64,000 bases of DNA from Candidatus Syntrophopropionicum ammoniitolerans (GCA_013201395.1 JABMJD010000003.1:1-64000); one strand, 5' to 3'. Numbered from the stretch's first letter, positions 32,793-42,463 are shown. Made by a program: numbers and translations. Notes: generated by a model not told the origin, from the letters alone.

Positions 32793-33126
32793 TCACCCCT
32801 TTGTTTTTTAGTGACGGGTTAATTACTGCCTTGCCGATTGCCACCGTTATTGCCTTCCCCTCGTCGTCCGCCATAACTGCTTCATGATAATAGCTGCCGT
32901 GGCCCAATCCTTTAGTGTCACCCGACGTCAAGGTAACCGTAAAGCTGTTCCCTTTGACACTTATCCCCTCCGGGCTTTCCTTGTATACTAGCGGTTCAGC
33001 CTTCACGGAAGGGGCTAAAAACCAGTTTACTGTCAGGCCTACCAGGGACTCCACATCTTCAACTACAAAAGTGATTTCCCGGTAATCGCCCGCCCATATC
33101 TCAAAGTTCTGTTCTTTTGTGGCCAC
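32779..33126 (-). CDS. Hypothetical beta-rich head-tail region protein
   Basis: A 115-residue protein starting at GTG. Its pattern (FEIWAGDYREITFVVED, then a SYYHEAVMADDEG segment) resembles the N-terminal domain of BppU-like baseplate proteins and other Ig-like phage domains. The exact role is unknown. Confidence 0.5.
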   Translation of the reverse strand: MATKEQNFEIWAGDYREITFVVEDVESLVGLTVNWFLAPSVKAEPLVYKESPEGISVKGNSFTVTLTSGDTKGLGHGSYYHEAVMADDEGKAITVAIGKAVINPSLKNKGVSELD

Positions 33127-33267
33127 CTAACCACCTTCCTCCTGCTCCTCGTCTTCTTTCTCCTTTGGGACAAACCCTGGGCCAGCTTGTGCCTTTAGGT
33201 TTACGGTTTTTATCTGCCGGGCAATGAATTTTATATCCCTATCCATCCGCGCTTTCAGGCTTGCCAT
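33127..33267 (-). CDS. 46-residue acidic-tailed protein
   Basis: A small gene with an excellent GGGAGGTGACGG site. It starts MASLKARMDRDIKFIARQIK and ends in a run of Glu. It overlaps the end of the 288-residue gene and stops just before the next GTG. Confidence 0.5.
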   Translation of the reverse strand: MASLKARMDRDIKFIARQIKTVNLKAQAGPGFVPKEKEDEEQEEGG

Positions 33268-34105
33268 TTTCCGTCACCTCCCGATTGACTGCACCGCTTA
33301 CAACTGCCCTTCGCAAGATTGAACATTCCCCAACTGGCTGTAATGCCCCAAACCGGGTAATTAGCTGCACCTGCCCCCGGCGCATTGGGTCCACCTCGCT
33401 ATTGGCGGCAACCTTCAGCAACTCCAGTGGACCACCATCGGGCATTCTTAATCGTCGCTGTTGTGCCAACCCTTCTGTTATCCGGCGCGCCCAGATAAGC
33501 CTTACTGCTGCGCTAGGAGCCAAAATATGGCCATTGATTTGTGCCTCCAGCCAGTTCACAGCAGCCGTGGCTTGTACAGTGTTAAGCTTTGCCAGCCTCC
33601 AGTAGATACCTGGCTTTTCGTTAGAGGGGGCCCAGGAAGAAGAATCTGTATGTGCTTCAACCGGCCACAGCTCTTTTACCCAGGACTGCAGTGTTTCCAC
33701 CGGATCCGGTTCATAGGTCAAGCCATTCAACCAGCCCAGGGCAAAAACCTGAAACCTCAACCCCCGGGTAATGGCATCCCACTCGGTGTCAACGAAGTCC
33801 TGCCCGGCGCTGCCCAAGTAGTCAACAAGGTGTTGTTCGCCGGCAGCAGAAAACCTGGCTCTGTGTAGTGCATTTATAATGGCACTTGCCAGGGCATCTA
33901 CCTGCTGGAACGTGGTCCGCGTCACATAGGGCCACACCTCAATGATGGTCGAAAAGGCTGACCAGTCAGCTTCCGGATCCTGAACACCTTCTCGTAGCAC
34001 CAGGTAGGGCTTTTTGATGGTGGGCCCGGCTGCGTGGGGCTCATAAACCCGGCTTTCAACTTGCGAAATATTGACGACAAGTAGTTGCCTAATTGCTGTG
34101 CGCAT
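33239..34105 (-). CDS. Tail completion / terminator-like protein
   Basis: A 288-residue protein between the gp10-like gene and the sheath region. The N-terminal 130 residues (YLVLREGVQDPEADWSAFST ... VWPYVTRTTFQQVDALA) look like a tail terminator of the gpU/gp17 type, with a second domain after a Trp-rich linker. The identification rests on position and general pattern. Confidence 0.5.
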   Translation of the reverse strand: MRTAIRQLLVVNISQVESRVYEPHAAGPTIKKPYLVLREGVQDPEADWSAFSTIIEVWPYVTRTTFQQVDALASAIINALHRARFSAAGEQHLVDYLGSAGQDFVDTEWDAITRGLRFQVFALGWLNGLTYEPDPVETLQSWVKELWPVEAHTDSSSWAPSNEKPGIYWRLAKLNTVQATAAVNWLEAQINGHILAPSAAVRLIWARRITEGLAQQRRLRMPDGGPLELLKVAANSEVDPMRRGQVQLITRFGALQPVGECSILRRAVVSGAVNREVTENGKPESADG

Positions 34106-34108
34106 TTG

Positions 34109-34432
34109 TTAATCCCTCCAGTGATCCAGTACCGTCTGGCGGATTCGCGGTAAGTGGATGTCGGCGGTCGGCTTGACAATAGCGTAACTACCGCCGTGGG
34201 CCAGCTCTAACCAAATGCCGTATTCCATGCCATGGGAAAGATAAAGCGTATACTGCCCGCCATGCTCATCAACCCCGCCGTGCAGAGATTGACGTGCGTG
34301 CCCCGTTCTGTCTGTCCAGGGGGCATGGCTCTTGCTGTAACCCTCCATTTGCCCGGCCCAGTTCTGCAGCAGGCCATAAAGCCCGGCCCGTTTTCTGTTG
34401 ATATATTCCCTTGCACCGTCACCTAAAGCCAT
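34109..34432 (-). CDS. HK97 gp10-like head-tail connector
   Basis: A 107-residue protein with the motif order of the gp10 family: WAGQMEGYSKSHAPWTDRTGHARQS..., then YGIWLELAHGGSYAIVKPT. It probably completes the neck. Confidence 0.75.
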   Translation of the reverse strand: MALGDGAREYINRKRAGLYGLLQNWAGQMEGYSKSHAPWTDRTGHARQSLHGGVDEHGGQYTLYLSHGMEYGIWLELAHGGSYAIVKPTADIHLPRIRQTVLDHWRD

Positions 34433-34511
34433 TTAGCTCACCTTCTCCAATATTGCCTGATATCCAATCAGCAGGGCACCATTAAACCACAACCCTTTAA
34501 ACCACAACCCT

Positions 34512-34790
34512 TTAAAACACTATCTTATTGTCTTTTAGTACCTGGCAGAGAGCCGATGACAAAACCGTCAAATGGTGATGATCGATGTCAAGGTCATAGA
34601 TGTCACACACCGCCTCAATAATTTCATGCAAAAGTATCTCATCATGTCGTTTTGCCAAAGAAGCATCAAGCGTTATCGCTAGCTCCCGGGGAGAATACTC
34701 TCCACAATGATCGCGATCTACGGTAAGACCTTCCTTCACACTCACACAAATACTATGTGGGCCAATTTTTAATATTTTCGGTATATCCAT
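34512..34790 (-). CDS. Hypothetical HExxE protein in the head cluster
   Basis: A 92-residue protein with LLHEIIEAVCDIYDLDIDHHHL, i.e. HExxE plus a downstream His cluster, which suggests a zinc-bound mini-peptidase-like fold. Similar small proteins occur in Firmicute phages. Its place within the neck genes is unusual. Catalysis is unproven. Confidence 0.5.
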   Translation of the reverse strand: MDIPKILKIGPHSICVSVKEGLTVDRDHCGEYSPRELAITLDASLAKRHDEILLHEIIEAVCDIYDLDIDHHHLTVLSSALCQVLKDNKIVF

Positions 34791-34806
34791 TCAAACCTCC
34801 TGATAT

Positions 34807-35190
34807 TTAGCTCACCTTTTCTAGGGCTACTTGATACCCTACTAGGCTGCCATTCATCTTTTGCGGGAACACTCCTACAACCTGAAAACTTCCCAGCCCC
34901 GGCACATCAAATTCATCCAGCACGTTCGGCCCGGCCTTAATATCAGCCTGCCAATCAGCCAGCATCCCCCATGTCTTGTCCAATTGCTTGGTGCCAGCCA
35001 AGGTGCTGACCCCCTGCAGCACCTGCGTTCCCTGGGTGAATATGCGCACGGTAAAGGGGCCTGCTTCGCTCTTTATTTCCTCGAAATAGCCCCCTTTGTC
35101 TATCTTTTCCGTGCGATTAACAATTATGATTGTTGGGTTCTGCTGTATCGCCCAGGTCGTATGTTGTTGCCGGAGGCTGACTAAATCCAT
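34807..35190 (-). CDS. Head-tail joining protein
   Basis: A 127-residue protein in the connector position between the YqbG-like and gp10-like genes. The beta-rich C-terminus ends VGYQVALEKVS. No specific family is recognised. Confidence 0.55.
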   Translation of the reverse strand: MDLVSLRQQHTTWAIQQNPTIIIVNRTEKIDKGGYFEEIKSEAGPFTVRIFTQGTQVLQGVSTLAGTKQLDKTWGMLADWQADIKAGPNVLDEFDVPGLGSFQVVGVFPQKMNGSLVGYQVALEKVS

Positions 35191-35544
35191 CTATAGCACC
35201 TCCGGCTTGGTTATTTTCAACATTACGCTACCCCCGCCGGCCTTAGCCATTGCAGTATATTTTTCTGCCATGGCAAAAGCATGGGCCACCCGATCTCTCA
35301 GGCTGGTCAGGTCATACCTTTCCTGTCCTACAGCATAGCTTTCAATCTGCCCCTGCAGCATTCCGGCTTTCATGGCCCAACCGGTAGCTGCAGCTCCATA
35401 AATGCTTTGGGTTTCAAGCAGTATTTCATCCAGGTCACAATCAAAAAACTGCGTATCACTCTCCGTGCCCACCGGGGGAATAACTTCATTGAGTAGCCGA
35501 CGCAGTCTTAACCTTAAATCTTCAGTTGGGGTCATTGGCATCAC
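35191..35544 (-). CDS. YqbG/gp6-like head-tail adaptor
   Basis: A 117-residue helical protein directly downstream of the capsid gene, with DLTSLRDRVAHAFAMAEKY in the C-terminal half. Size and position match the gp6/gp15-type connector of PBSX-like phages. Confidence 0.6.
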   Translation of the reverse strand: MMPMTPTEDLRLRLRRLLNEVIPPVGTESDTQFFDCDLDEILLETQSIYGAAATGWAMKAGMLQGQIESYAVGQERYDLTSLRDRVAHAFAMAEKYTAMAKAGGGSVMLKITKPEVL

Positions 35545-35547
35545 CTC

Positions 35548-36591
35548 TTACGGCGCCAGGGTGATTTTCTGTACGTTGGCTTGGACAGCGGCATACACAC
35601 CACGATAGCCGTAACCAACTATTTGACTTTCGATTAGCCGGGACAGGTCAGCAGTGGCGGCCTCGATGCGCAGGTCTTGCTTAACTAGCTCCTTAAAACC
35701 GCGGCGTGGACGAATAAGATACGCCTCTCCGGGCGTTACCCCGCCATATTCATAATCCTTCTTGCCTACTGTTACGCTCCAGCCGTCGTAGTAAATAACA
35801 GTGTCAATGCCATCTACCGCCGGGTAGGTCGTACCCCCAATCATAAACCCGCCCTTTAGAGCCATTTCGATATTGGCTCTATTTTGAGCACTAGCCAAAA
35901 GAATATTTCCTGGACGCTTGGCCACGTTGGCATCGTTCACAGCTGCACTAAGAGTTTTCCAGTAGCCAACCCACATACTGTCCCCAGCCTCGCCGGCCCA
36001 ATCTGTTTGGTTGTCTGGGTCCGGATAGTTAAATGAAATAATCGGGTTCAAGTGGATATGATTAAGCAGAGCGTTCCAGGACTCGCCCATAGACCGGTTT
36101 AGAATTTCCACAGAAAACGAATCGTTAAAATCCTTCATTTCCTTGGTGTATTCAAACCCAGCCGTAAAGGTAAGAATCTTGGCTGTTGGTCCGTGCTCAA
36201 CTGCTAATCTACCGAATTTCACTTCTTCACCTTCCAAGTGCTCGGTAAAAATGACCGTGCCATAAAGCGCCCACTTCGCATCGATCAGTTTGGGCATGTT
36301 AGGGTCGGAAAGCCTTTCGTAAATAGGTCCATAAATCACGGGCACCTGCTCCCGCCCAAGCTCGACATCAAGCACGACCTTCCGCAGAAGCTCGGTAAAC
36401 TGGGCCGAAGAGCCATAGGTGATCATCTCGCCAAAGGGTTTGGTCATTTCAAAGGTTTCCATTTCACCGTTAACGATTTTCTTTTCAACCTCATGGGGCT
36501 TGCCATTTACAGCAAAAGGCACCATCTGTGTGACAGTGCCCTGGCGACGCCTCTCTTTAAGTGATTCGATTGATACAATTTTTAAGGACAC
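35548..36591 (-). CDS. Major capsid protein
   Basis: A 347-residue protein of the Mu-like/HK97-fold group (KWALYGTVIFTEHLEGEEVKF, EILNRSMGESWNALLNHIHL, and an R-R-G-F-K-E-L ending motif). Two GEM motifs near residues 42 and 54 (VNGEME and PFGEMI) resemble the repeated motif of the upstream protease/scaffold gene and may be maturation sites. Confidence 0.8.
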   Translation of the reverse strand: MSLKIVSIESLKERRRQGTVTQMVPFAVNGKPHEVEKKIVNGEMETFEMTKPFGEMITYGSSAQFTELLRKVVLDVELGREQVPVIYGPIYERLSDPNMPKLIDAKWALYGTVIFTEHLEGEEVKFGRLAVEHGPTAKILTFTAGFEYTKEMKDFNDSFSVEILNRSMGESWNALLNHIHLNPIISFNYPDPDNQTDWAGEAGDSMWVGYWKTLSAAVNDANVAKRPGNILLASAQNRANIEMALKGGFMIGGTTYPAVDGIDTVIYYDGWSVTVGKKDYEYGGVTPGEAYLIRPRRGFKELVKQDLRIEAATADLSRLIESQIVGYGYRGVYAAVQANVQKITLAP

Positions 36592-36613
36592 TTTTTATAC
36601 ACCTCCAAAAAAT

Positions 36614-37432
36614 CTATTCACCATCCGACATCAAGCCGGCCGTGGTCAATGCCGTAATCAATGCGTTCAGCTGGGTTGCAACTGCCTTAAGATGTGTTGC
36701 GTCAGCAACGCTTAAACCCTCAACGTTATCAATGGGATCTACTTTCGCCGCTACCTTTTCATTCAAAACACCTACTACAGTCGTTGCTGAATCTGGAGCC
36801 GGGCTAAGATCGCCTAAATCACCAATGATATCTTCAACCACTTCATTGATTGCTCCTACTATAGAGCTCTGCTCTGTTGTCTCCAAATCACCCAGCTTCC
36901 CAACCTTGCCATCCGCCTTGTTTAGAGCGTCTACTACGGATGAAGCAGCAGGGGTAATCGCCGGATCAAGGTCAAGCGAACCGAAGTCCCCTACCTGCCC
37001 CGCCAGAGTAGTTACATCACCCAGCACAAAGGGCCGCTCAGCCAACTTAAACCAGATAACATTGTTGTCATCTGCAGCTACTGTAATTTTCCCCGCATAA
37101 ACAGCTTTAGCAGTCACAGTAAAGTGCTTTGCGCCAGCAGCATCATCCCAGTAAATATCTGCTCCCACAGTCATCGAAGCCTTATCGTCTGCCTTAATCT
37201 GATCCGTCTCAAATTCTGCCTGTTCAATGCTTAGAACCGCTTCAGCGGTTTCACCTGCCCCGGTGGTTACAGACTGCATAGCACAGCCCAAAAAACCCCC
37301 TAGCAGATAAAACCTACCTGCTTTAATCTCGGTAGACTCCGGAACCGCCACTTTAACCGATTTGCCATCTGATATTTTCCCATACCCACCGTAATGAACT
37401 GTTACAGGGGTTGGTTGTCCAGTCCAAGACAT
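36614..37432 (-). CDS. Capsid decoration/head-fibre-like protein
   Basis: About 272 residues. The first 120 form a DUF2190-like capsid cement domain (SVKVAVPESTEIKAGRFYLLGG). The C-terminal half has two copies of a short repeat (TEQSSIVGAINEVVEDI; ATTVVGVLNEKV) common in head or tail fibres. The ATG at 37432 has GGAGGTG upstream. Confidence 0.65.
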   Translation of the reverse strand: MSWTGQPTPVTVHYGGYGKISDGKSVKVAVPESTEIKAGRFYLLGGFLGCAMQSVTTGAGETAEAVLSIEQAEFETDQIKADDKASMTVGADIYWDDAAGAKHFTVTAKAVYAGKITVAADDNNVIWFKLAERPFVLGDVTTLAGQVGDFGSLDLDPAITPAASSVVDALNKADGKVGKLGDLETTEQSSIVGAINEVVEDIIGDLGDLSPAPDSATTVVGVLNEKVAAKVDPIDNVEGLSVADATHLKAVATQLNALITALTTAGLMSDGE

Positions 37433-37459
37433 TTGCAACACCTCCAAATTAAATTTTTA

Positions 37460-38920
37460 CTAAATGCTTGACGTGCGCTTTCTTAAAAATCCAGTAGCTG
37501 CATTGCTGTCGCTGCTGCTGCCGGCAACAAAAGCCGGTTTGTCCACAAACAGCCTGCTTAAAGCATCCTTGATTGTTTCGTCCGCCAATACCCGGTCAAT
37601 CTCACCAGACACCTGTTCTTTGGTAGCATTTTCAGGCACATTCAGCATTTTTATTACTAGTGCTTGCGCCATTTCACCGGATATTTTCTTATCGAGCACC
37701 TCTTTAACCATCGCCTGATGGGTAGCTTTTTGATGTTCGCTACGGGCTTTTGCAGCCTCCTTGGCCATCTCAACAACGTCCATCTCCCCGGCAACCCCTA
37801 GCTCTTTTTTGGTTTTTTCCAGGGTGTTAACCATTTCACCGGTAACCTTTACAATGTCGTCGTCATCTTTGATGCCTAGCACCTTCTGGACTTTAGCCAA
37901 TGTTCCGGCATCAGTTAGAGCCGTTTTTAGCTCAGTCATTTCCCCGGCTACTGTGTCAGCGCTAAGTCCCATTTCTCCCACCACTTGGCCCAGGGTAACA
38001 TCCCCAGATGCCAGCATGGCCTTTAGTTTTGCAACATATTCCTTCCAAGTCATGTTATCTCCACCTCCATAAATTTCTCCTATAGGCTCATAGATTTCTT
38101 TCCTGACTACCTCTGTTTTTTCTCCCAGCTTCACCTCACTATCTACAATGCCATAGGGTATGCTGTAAAGCCGCCTGGTATTGTTTCTGTTTTTATGCTC
38201 CACTATCACGTAAGCATCATACACTTTTTGGATCCATATATACTCATTCTCTTTATTACCCAGATGTGCCCTGGCGGCCACTGCAATGGCCTCCCTTAGC
38301 TCCTCATGGCTGCCATCCAATTCTCCCACTATCTCGTCAGTCCCATCCATCTCACCGGTGGCCACAATGGCAGTGGGCATGCCTGCCCTTCCTAGTGGCG
38401 TCCAATCGATGCTGAGCGGTTTGTAGTCCACCACATTGGTTTCCCCGTTAATTTTTTGTAGCTTAGGAATGCCAAAAATACTAACCGTTTTAATTGTCTT
38501 AGCTTTAATCCATCGCTTTAGATCTGCTGCAGCTTTGTCCACCACGCCTCGGAAATATGCCTTTTTGCCAACATCGTCCCATTTGGCACCCACCCAATGG
38601 GTTACCGGTGTGGGGAATTGGCTATCCACATCCTCCGGCTTTTGGTGTCCCAAAAAGCCCGGCAAGCCCTGGACCATTACCTCGCCGATAATTGCCTGCA
38701 AAGATTTTGGTTTATAATTCCAATGCCTTTTGCTTTTACCTGCAGGCACCTCAACCACAATTTCCAGGGGTTCCTTGTCGCCTGCTTTCAGGGCCGCCAG
38801 GTCCACGCCTGGGTTAAGCGGTACATCCTCAGGTTGCATTTCCCCTGCAATCCTGGCACTTAAACTAGTAATCTCCCCGGAGACCACGCTCATTTCCCCA
38901 TATGGCTTAATTGACCACAC
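37460..38920 (-). CDS. Prohead protease fused to scaffold
   Basis: A 486-residue protein. Residues about 1-190 form the protease half (LPGFLGHQKPEDVDS, then KTVSIFGIPKLQ and SIDWTPLGRAGMP). The rest is an acidic helical scaffold. The motif x-G-E-(M/I/L/V/T) occurs 14 times, mostly in the scaffold part and at the N-terminus, as if the protease cuts itself to fragments. This assignment is by position upstream of the capsid genes and domain layout. Confidence 0.65.
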   Translation of the reverse strand: MWSIKPYGEMSVVSGEITSLSARIAGEMQPEDVPLNPGVDLAALKAGDKEPLEIVVEVPAGKSKRHWNYKPKSLQAIIGEVMVQGLPGFLGHQKPEDVDSQFPTPVTHWVGAKWDDVGKKAYFRGVVDKAAADLKRWIKAKTIKTVSIFGIPKLQKINGETNVVDYKPLSIDWTPLGRAGMPTAIVATGEMDGTDEIVGELDGSHEELREAIAVAARAHLGNKENEYIWIQKVYDAYVIVEHKNRNNTRRLYSIPYGIVDSEVKLGEKTEVVRKEIYEPIGEIYGGGDNMTWKEYVAKLKAMLASGDVTLGQVVGEMGLSADTVAGEMTELKTALTDAGTLAKVQKVLGIKDDDDIVKVTGEMVNTLEKTKKELGVAGEMDVVEMAKEAAKARSEHQKATHQAMVKEVLDKKISGEMAQALVIKMLNVPENATKEQVSGEIDRVLADETIKDALSRLFVDKPAFVAGSSSDSNAATGFLRKRTSSI

Positions 38921-39050
38921 CCTTTTCGCCTCCTTTGTTTAAGGTTGCTCCCTCCTTGTTTTATAGCCCGGAAAGGCGGGGGAAAGGAGGCAAAACCCCG
39001 CCTAAAATGCGCCATATCCGGGCCATAAGAAAAACGCCTTGGCTTTCGCC

Positions 39051-39191
39051 TTAGCGCTTAACCTGTTCTTTTTTATTTTGCTTCTTACCATCCACTACCT
39101 TGAACTTATCTCTGGCCACTTCCCGTCTTAGTTTTTTCAGGTCCCCTTTGGTTGGATCCATAGGGAAACCCATTTCCCAGCGGTAAGTCAC
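39051..39191 (-). CDS. Small basic hypothetical protein
   Basis: A GTG at 39191 with AAGGAG upstream gives 46 residues ending in a Lys-rich tail (KKQNKKEQVKR). The longer frame from 39239 would overlap the upstream gene and lacks a site. The function is unknown. Confidence 0.5.
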   Translation of the reverse strand: MTYRWEMGFPMDPTKGDLKKLRREVARDKFKVVDGKKQNKKEQVKR

Positions 39192-39195
39192 TGCA

Positions 39196-39423
39196 TCACT
39201 CCTTGTTTGCTTTTTCAAACTGAATACCATTATCTCCAAAGTAAGACTTAGTGTGCTTATTTAGCCCCAGCCATATCTCCAGCGGGATACCGCCTGGGAA
39301 GGCCTTGCAGGACCTTTTTTCGGCCTCTACAGCAAGATGCTTGCAATAAGTGCATACCGGGCTATACACAGGGATGTTGTGCCCTTTATCAATTATTATA
39401 CCTTTACCACTTTTCCCGCCCAT
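39196..39423 (-). CDS. Small Cys-containing hypothetical protein
   Basis: The product has about 75 residues with VCTYCKHL and a later KRSCKAF, a C..C....C zinc-like arrangement. GGAGGCGGG lies upstream of the ATG, inside the end of the head morphogenesis gene. Confidence 0.55.
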   Translation of the reverse strand: MGGKSGKGIIIDKGHNIPVYSPVCTYCKHLAVEAEKRSCKAFPGGIPLEIWLGLNKHTKSYFGDNGIQFEKANKE

Positions 39424-40948
39424 AATCGATTCCCGCCTCCTTTGCAAACCGACTCCACACTTCATGCCAGTGTTCTAAGTTGGCCTTATCCATCGTTATT
39501 TTGCCTTTTCTGATTTTTTCGGTGAATTCTATTCGGACATTTTTATTATGTTTTTCTACAATCGGCCGCATTGTATCGTTCCAGAGCTCCCTTGACCACC
39601 CGGCAGGAGGTCGTTTCATGTAATAACGATAATATTTTCCGCAAGCTCGAATTTCTTTAATATTCGCAGATGTCGCTAAAACCACATCAGTTAAAGAGAG
39701 TGATGTGCCCATGGGGTGGTTATGTGTTAATGTTTTGCCTTTGAACAGCGCTAGCTCTTTTTTCTCAAAGGATACACTGCTTTTGTCGCCTGACTTTTCA
39801 AAGATAATTGTTCCATCATCTGCAAAGACTATTGCTTTTTCAGTTTTTCTCTTAATAAGTTCCTTTTCTGTTTTATCAAGGGCCGTCTTTAAAGCTTTTT
39901 GATCATCCCTTGCCTTGCTGACTGCCCGGCGTCTCTGCGCATCTTTTGCTCTTCCTTGATAAACCTTATTATACCAATCTTCCAGCTCCTTGTCATTGTT
40001 CGGATCGTCTTTCCATTTCTTCAGCCGCTTAACAAACTCTTCTGGTTGCTCATGGACTGGAGTGGCGATGCAACAGCAATTCGGGTGGAAAGGGTAGGCC
40101 GGTTCGTCACCCGGCCCATATACCCCCGGACCCAGTCCGCTGTCATGAGCAGTTATATAGTCGCAAATATCAAATTCGGGGTGCGAGGACGAAAGGATAT
40201 ACTTCATCCCGATATAGCTCGGGCTAGTCTGCGCCGCGGCCAGCGACCCTTCACCAAAAGCTGCCGTCATCTCTGTCCGGGCCAGCCTCAACGCTTCATG
40301 GCAAACATCACCCGGGATACGGTTACCCATGCGTTCCATCATTTTGGGGTAACTTGCCGCTAAAGACTGCTTCCCTTGTTTCACATACTGTTGCAATGTC
40401 CTGGCTGCCTTGACTGCATCCTGGCCAGTGGCTACCGCTTCCTGGACAATGTCCCGCATGACATCGCGGTATTTTTCTTTTTGTTTCCAGATACGGTCCG
40501 ATAAATGCAACCCCTTCTTCGTTCGGGCCCAACAGGCTTCTACCGCCTGGCGGTTCACCGAAGCAAATACACTTTTTAAGCCCGGGGTTCCAATGCCGGC
40601 TTTTTTAAGCAGGTCCATTGTTACAGTTTGGCTGTAGCCGGCCCCCCCATCCACCGCCTGCTCGATATATTTATCCAGGGCCTTTTCTAAGTCGCCCCGC
40701 AGCTTTTCCGCTTCTGCCCGCAGAGCTGCCTCCAACTCTACTAGCTGGCGCTTCCTGAGATAGCTGGAAGGTGTTTTTAAGCCCAGTTGCCGCAGCTCCT
40801 TGGCCACCCGATTAGCTGATCGAATATAAAGACCCCGGATTTCGGGGTCTTGCCTTAGCCTCAGATTGATATATTCTTTTCGCGCCTCCAGTGCCCAGCG
40901 TCGGTAAGCTCCTGCTGCATCCTTAATTTTGCTTATCTCTTGACTCAT
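39404..40948 (-). CDS. Phage head morphogenesis protein (Mu F/SPP1 gp7-like) with C-terminal H-x-H-P domain
   Basis: A 514-residue minor head protein. The central ALRLARTEMTAAFGEGSL and HPNCCCIATPV segments are diagnostic of the SPP1 gp7/MuF family. Residues about 370-514 form an extra domain with GKTLTHNHPMGTSLSLTDV, a JAB-like or cargo-enzyme fold. MuF C-terminal domains are often effectors injected with DNA, so this could be one. The function of the tail domain is inference. Confidence 0.78.
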   Translation of the reverse strand: MSQEISKIKDAAGAYRRWALEARKEYINLRLRQDPEIRGLYIRSANRVAKELRQLGLKTPSSYLRKRQLVELEAALRAEAEKLRGDLEKALDKYIEQAVDGGAGYSQTVTMDLLKKAGIGTPGLKSVFASVNRQAVEACWARTKKGLHLSDRIWKQKEKYRDVMRDIVQEAVATGQDAVKAARTLQQYVKQGKQSLAASYPKMMERMGNRIPGDVCHEALRLARTEMTAAFGEGSLAAAQTSPSYIGMKYILSSSHPEFDICDYITAHDSGLGPGVYGPGDEPAYPFHPNCCCIATPVHEQPEEFVKRLKKWKDDPNNDKELEDWYNKVYQGRAKDAQRRRAVSKARDDQKALKTALDKTEKELIKRKTEKAIVFADDGTIIFEKSGDKSSVSFEKKELALFKGKTLTHNHPMGTSLSLTDVVLATSANIKEIRACGKYYRYYMKRPPAGWSRELWNDTMRPIVEKHNKNVRIEFTEKIRKGKITMDKANLEHWHEVWSRFAKEAGIDYGREKW

Positions 40949-40951
40949 AGC

Positions 40952-42463
40952 TTACACCAGCTCTAACTCTTTATCTATTTCATCCCGCTGCTTCTCTAGG
41001 AACTCAGCATCCTCCAGCCTGGCCATGAGGATCTTGGTTTTAAGTATGCGTTCCCTTTCCCCGGGAACCTCCGGATTGTCGGAAATAAAATCATTCATGG
41101 TGTCAATATACTGTCCAAGGAATTCCGCAGCTGCATCAAGGCTGATGAACTCGCCCATCAGTGCCATATTCAGGGATTGGGTCACGAAGAATAACTCTTG
41201 GGCAATGTCCTTCCCATCCCTGGGGTCTATCTTGTCCCAGCTGATGGTTGTAGCATGGGTGGAAAAACGCCGCCCCTCTGCCTTAGCTGTCATGGCCAAC
41301 ACAATCCGCGCCAGGTGCTGCCAGGCTTCGGAGAAGTGCTCCCGCTTCCGGGCCACGCGGCGAATCAGGATTGGCATCTGCTCCTGCACGGAGCTCAGAC
41401 TGCTGGGCGTGTGTACGCCAAAAGAAAACTCAGGCGTTTCCGATGTGTCAACAATGCAATAAAACAAGAATTTCAATAAATCGCTAGCTGCCCCAATAGC
41501 GCTCCCCACTTCGATAAAACTAGCATCTTCCTCATCTTGAAATATAAGCAGCTCATGACCGTCCAGGTTAATCGTGCCGCCGTCCCGGGCAAACTTTTGA
41601 GGGTCATCCACCCCGAAGTTATTGGCCAGAAACTCTGCCACGTCCTGAAGTTTTAATTTCAATCGAGGAGTGCTGTGCATCTTTGAACCCTGGATAGCGT
41701 GTAGCATTACATCATGATAGGCTTTCATGAACGGTTCCATAGCTTCCAGGTCACTGGTGCCAAATTCTTCTGTTGCATCCCCCTCGTTTCTGAAATGGAC
41801 AACAGGGATGAACCCCCAAGGGTTGGGCTCCTCTCCTGGCTCCAGGTCCGGCGGAATGTCGCCCTCGACTAAAACTACCCGGCGATCCTTACTAATGCGC
41901 TGGACTATTGCTGCCTTCCGCTTTTCTCCGTCTTCGTCCTCCCAGGTGTGTTCGGATCTAAGGATATATTCCCGGGGCCGGCCGGTCACCGGGTTCCGAT
42001 TTACTTTGGTCACCTGTTCCGGCGGAACAATGTTAAACACCAGCCGTGCTCCGCCCTCGGGGTAGAGCTCAGCGTCCTCTTCTTCCTCACGGGTAATCCA
42101 GACAAAGGCATCCCCATCACGGAGAGCATCCCGGTGGGCCTGCTGCATCCGGCTCACATTATCGCCAAAGAAGCTATCCAGCGCCACCTGAACGTCCTCA
42201 TCCTCCGACCGGAACCTGGGCACACCCATAAAGCCGGCAGTGGTATTTATCACCGGTTTAGCGAATCCGGCGCCCAATTTATAATCATCATCGGTGTTTT
42301 TGTAAAGTGCTCGGGCTTTAGCATAGTCCACCCGGCTGCTACCCAACCGGTACGGGGCACCGTAACTGCCACCGATTATACGCCAGCCGAACTTGTTGAA
42401 TATATTTTGCCGCAACTTGGATATTTCGCCGGTGGCTTTTTTTAGCCATGATTGTTTAGCCAT
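40952..42463 (-). CDS. Portal protein
   Basis: About 503 residues. FGTSDLEAMEPFMKAYHDVM, EFSFGVHTPSSLSSVQEQMP and a C-terminal helical tail are typical of PBSX/SPP1-type portals. The ATG at 42463 overlaps the terminase end. The N-terminus carries ATGEIS, similar to the repeated GE motif of the protease/scaffold. Confidence 0.85.
   Translation of the reverse strand: MAKQSWLKKATGEISKLRQNIFNKFGWRIIGGSYGAPYRLGSSRVDYAKARALYKNTDDDYKLGAGFAKPVINTTAGFMGVPRFRSEDEDVQVALDSFFGDNVSRMQQAHRDALRDGDAFVWITREEEEDAELYPEGGARLVFNIVPPEQVTKVNRNPVTGRPREYILRSEHTWEDEDGEKRKAAIVQRISKDRRVVLVEGDIPPDLEPGEEPNPWGFIPVVHFRNEGDATEEFGTSDLEAMEPFMKAYHDVMLHAIQGSKMHSTPRLKLKLQDVAEFLANNFGVDDPQKFARDGGTINLDGHELLIFQDEEDASFIEVGSAIGAASDLLKFLFYCIVDTSETPEFSFGVHTPSSLSSVQEQMPILIRRVARKREHFSEAWQHLARIVLAMTAKAEGRRFSTHATTISWDKIDPRDGKDIAQELFFVTQSLNMALMGEFISLDAAAEFLGQYIDTMNDFISDNPEVPGERERILKTKILMARLEDAEFLEKQRDEIDKELELV

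Noticed and set aside
36614-37432. Reading the head-fibre-like protein as a second DGR target
   Set aside because: Its C-terminus has no similarity to the template repeat and no lectin-like motif.
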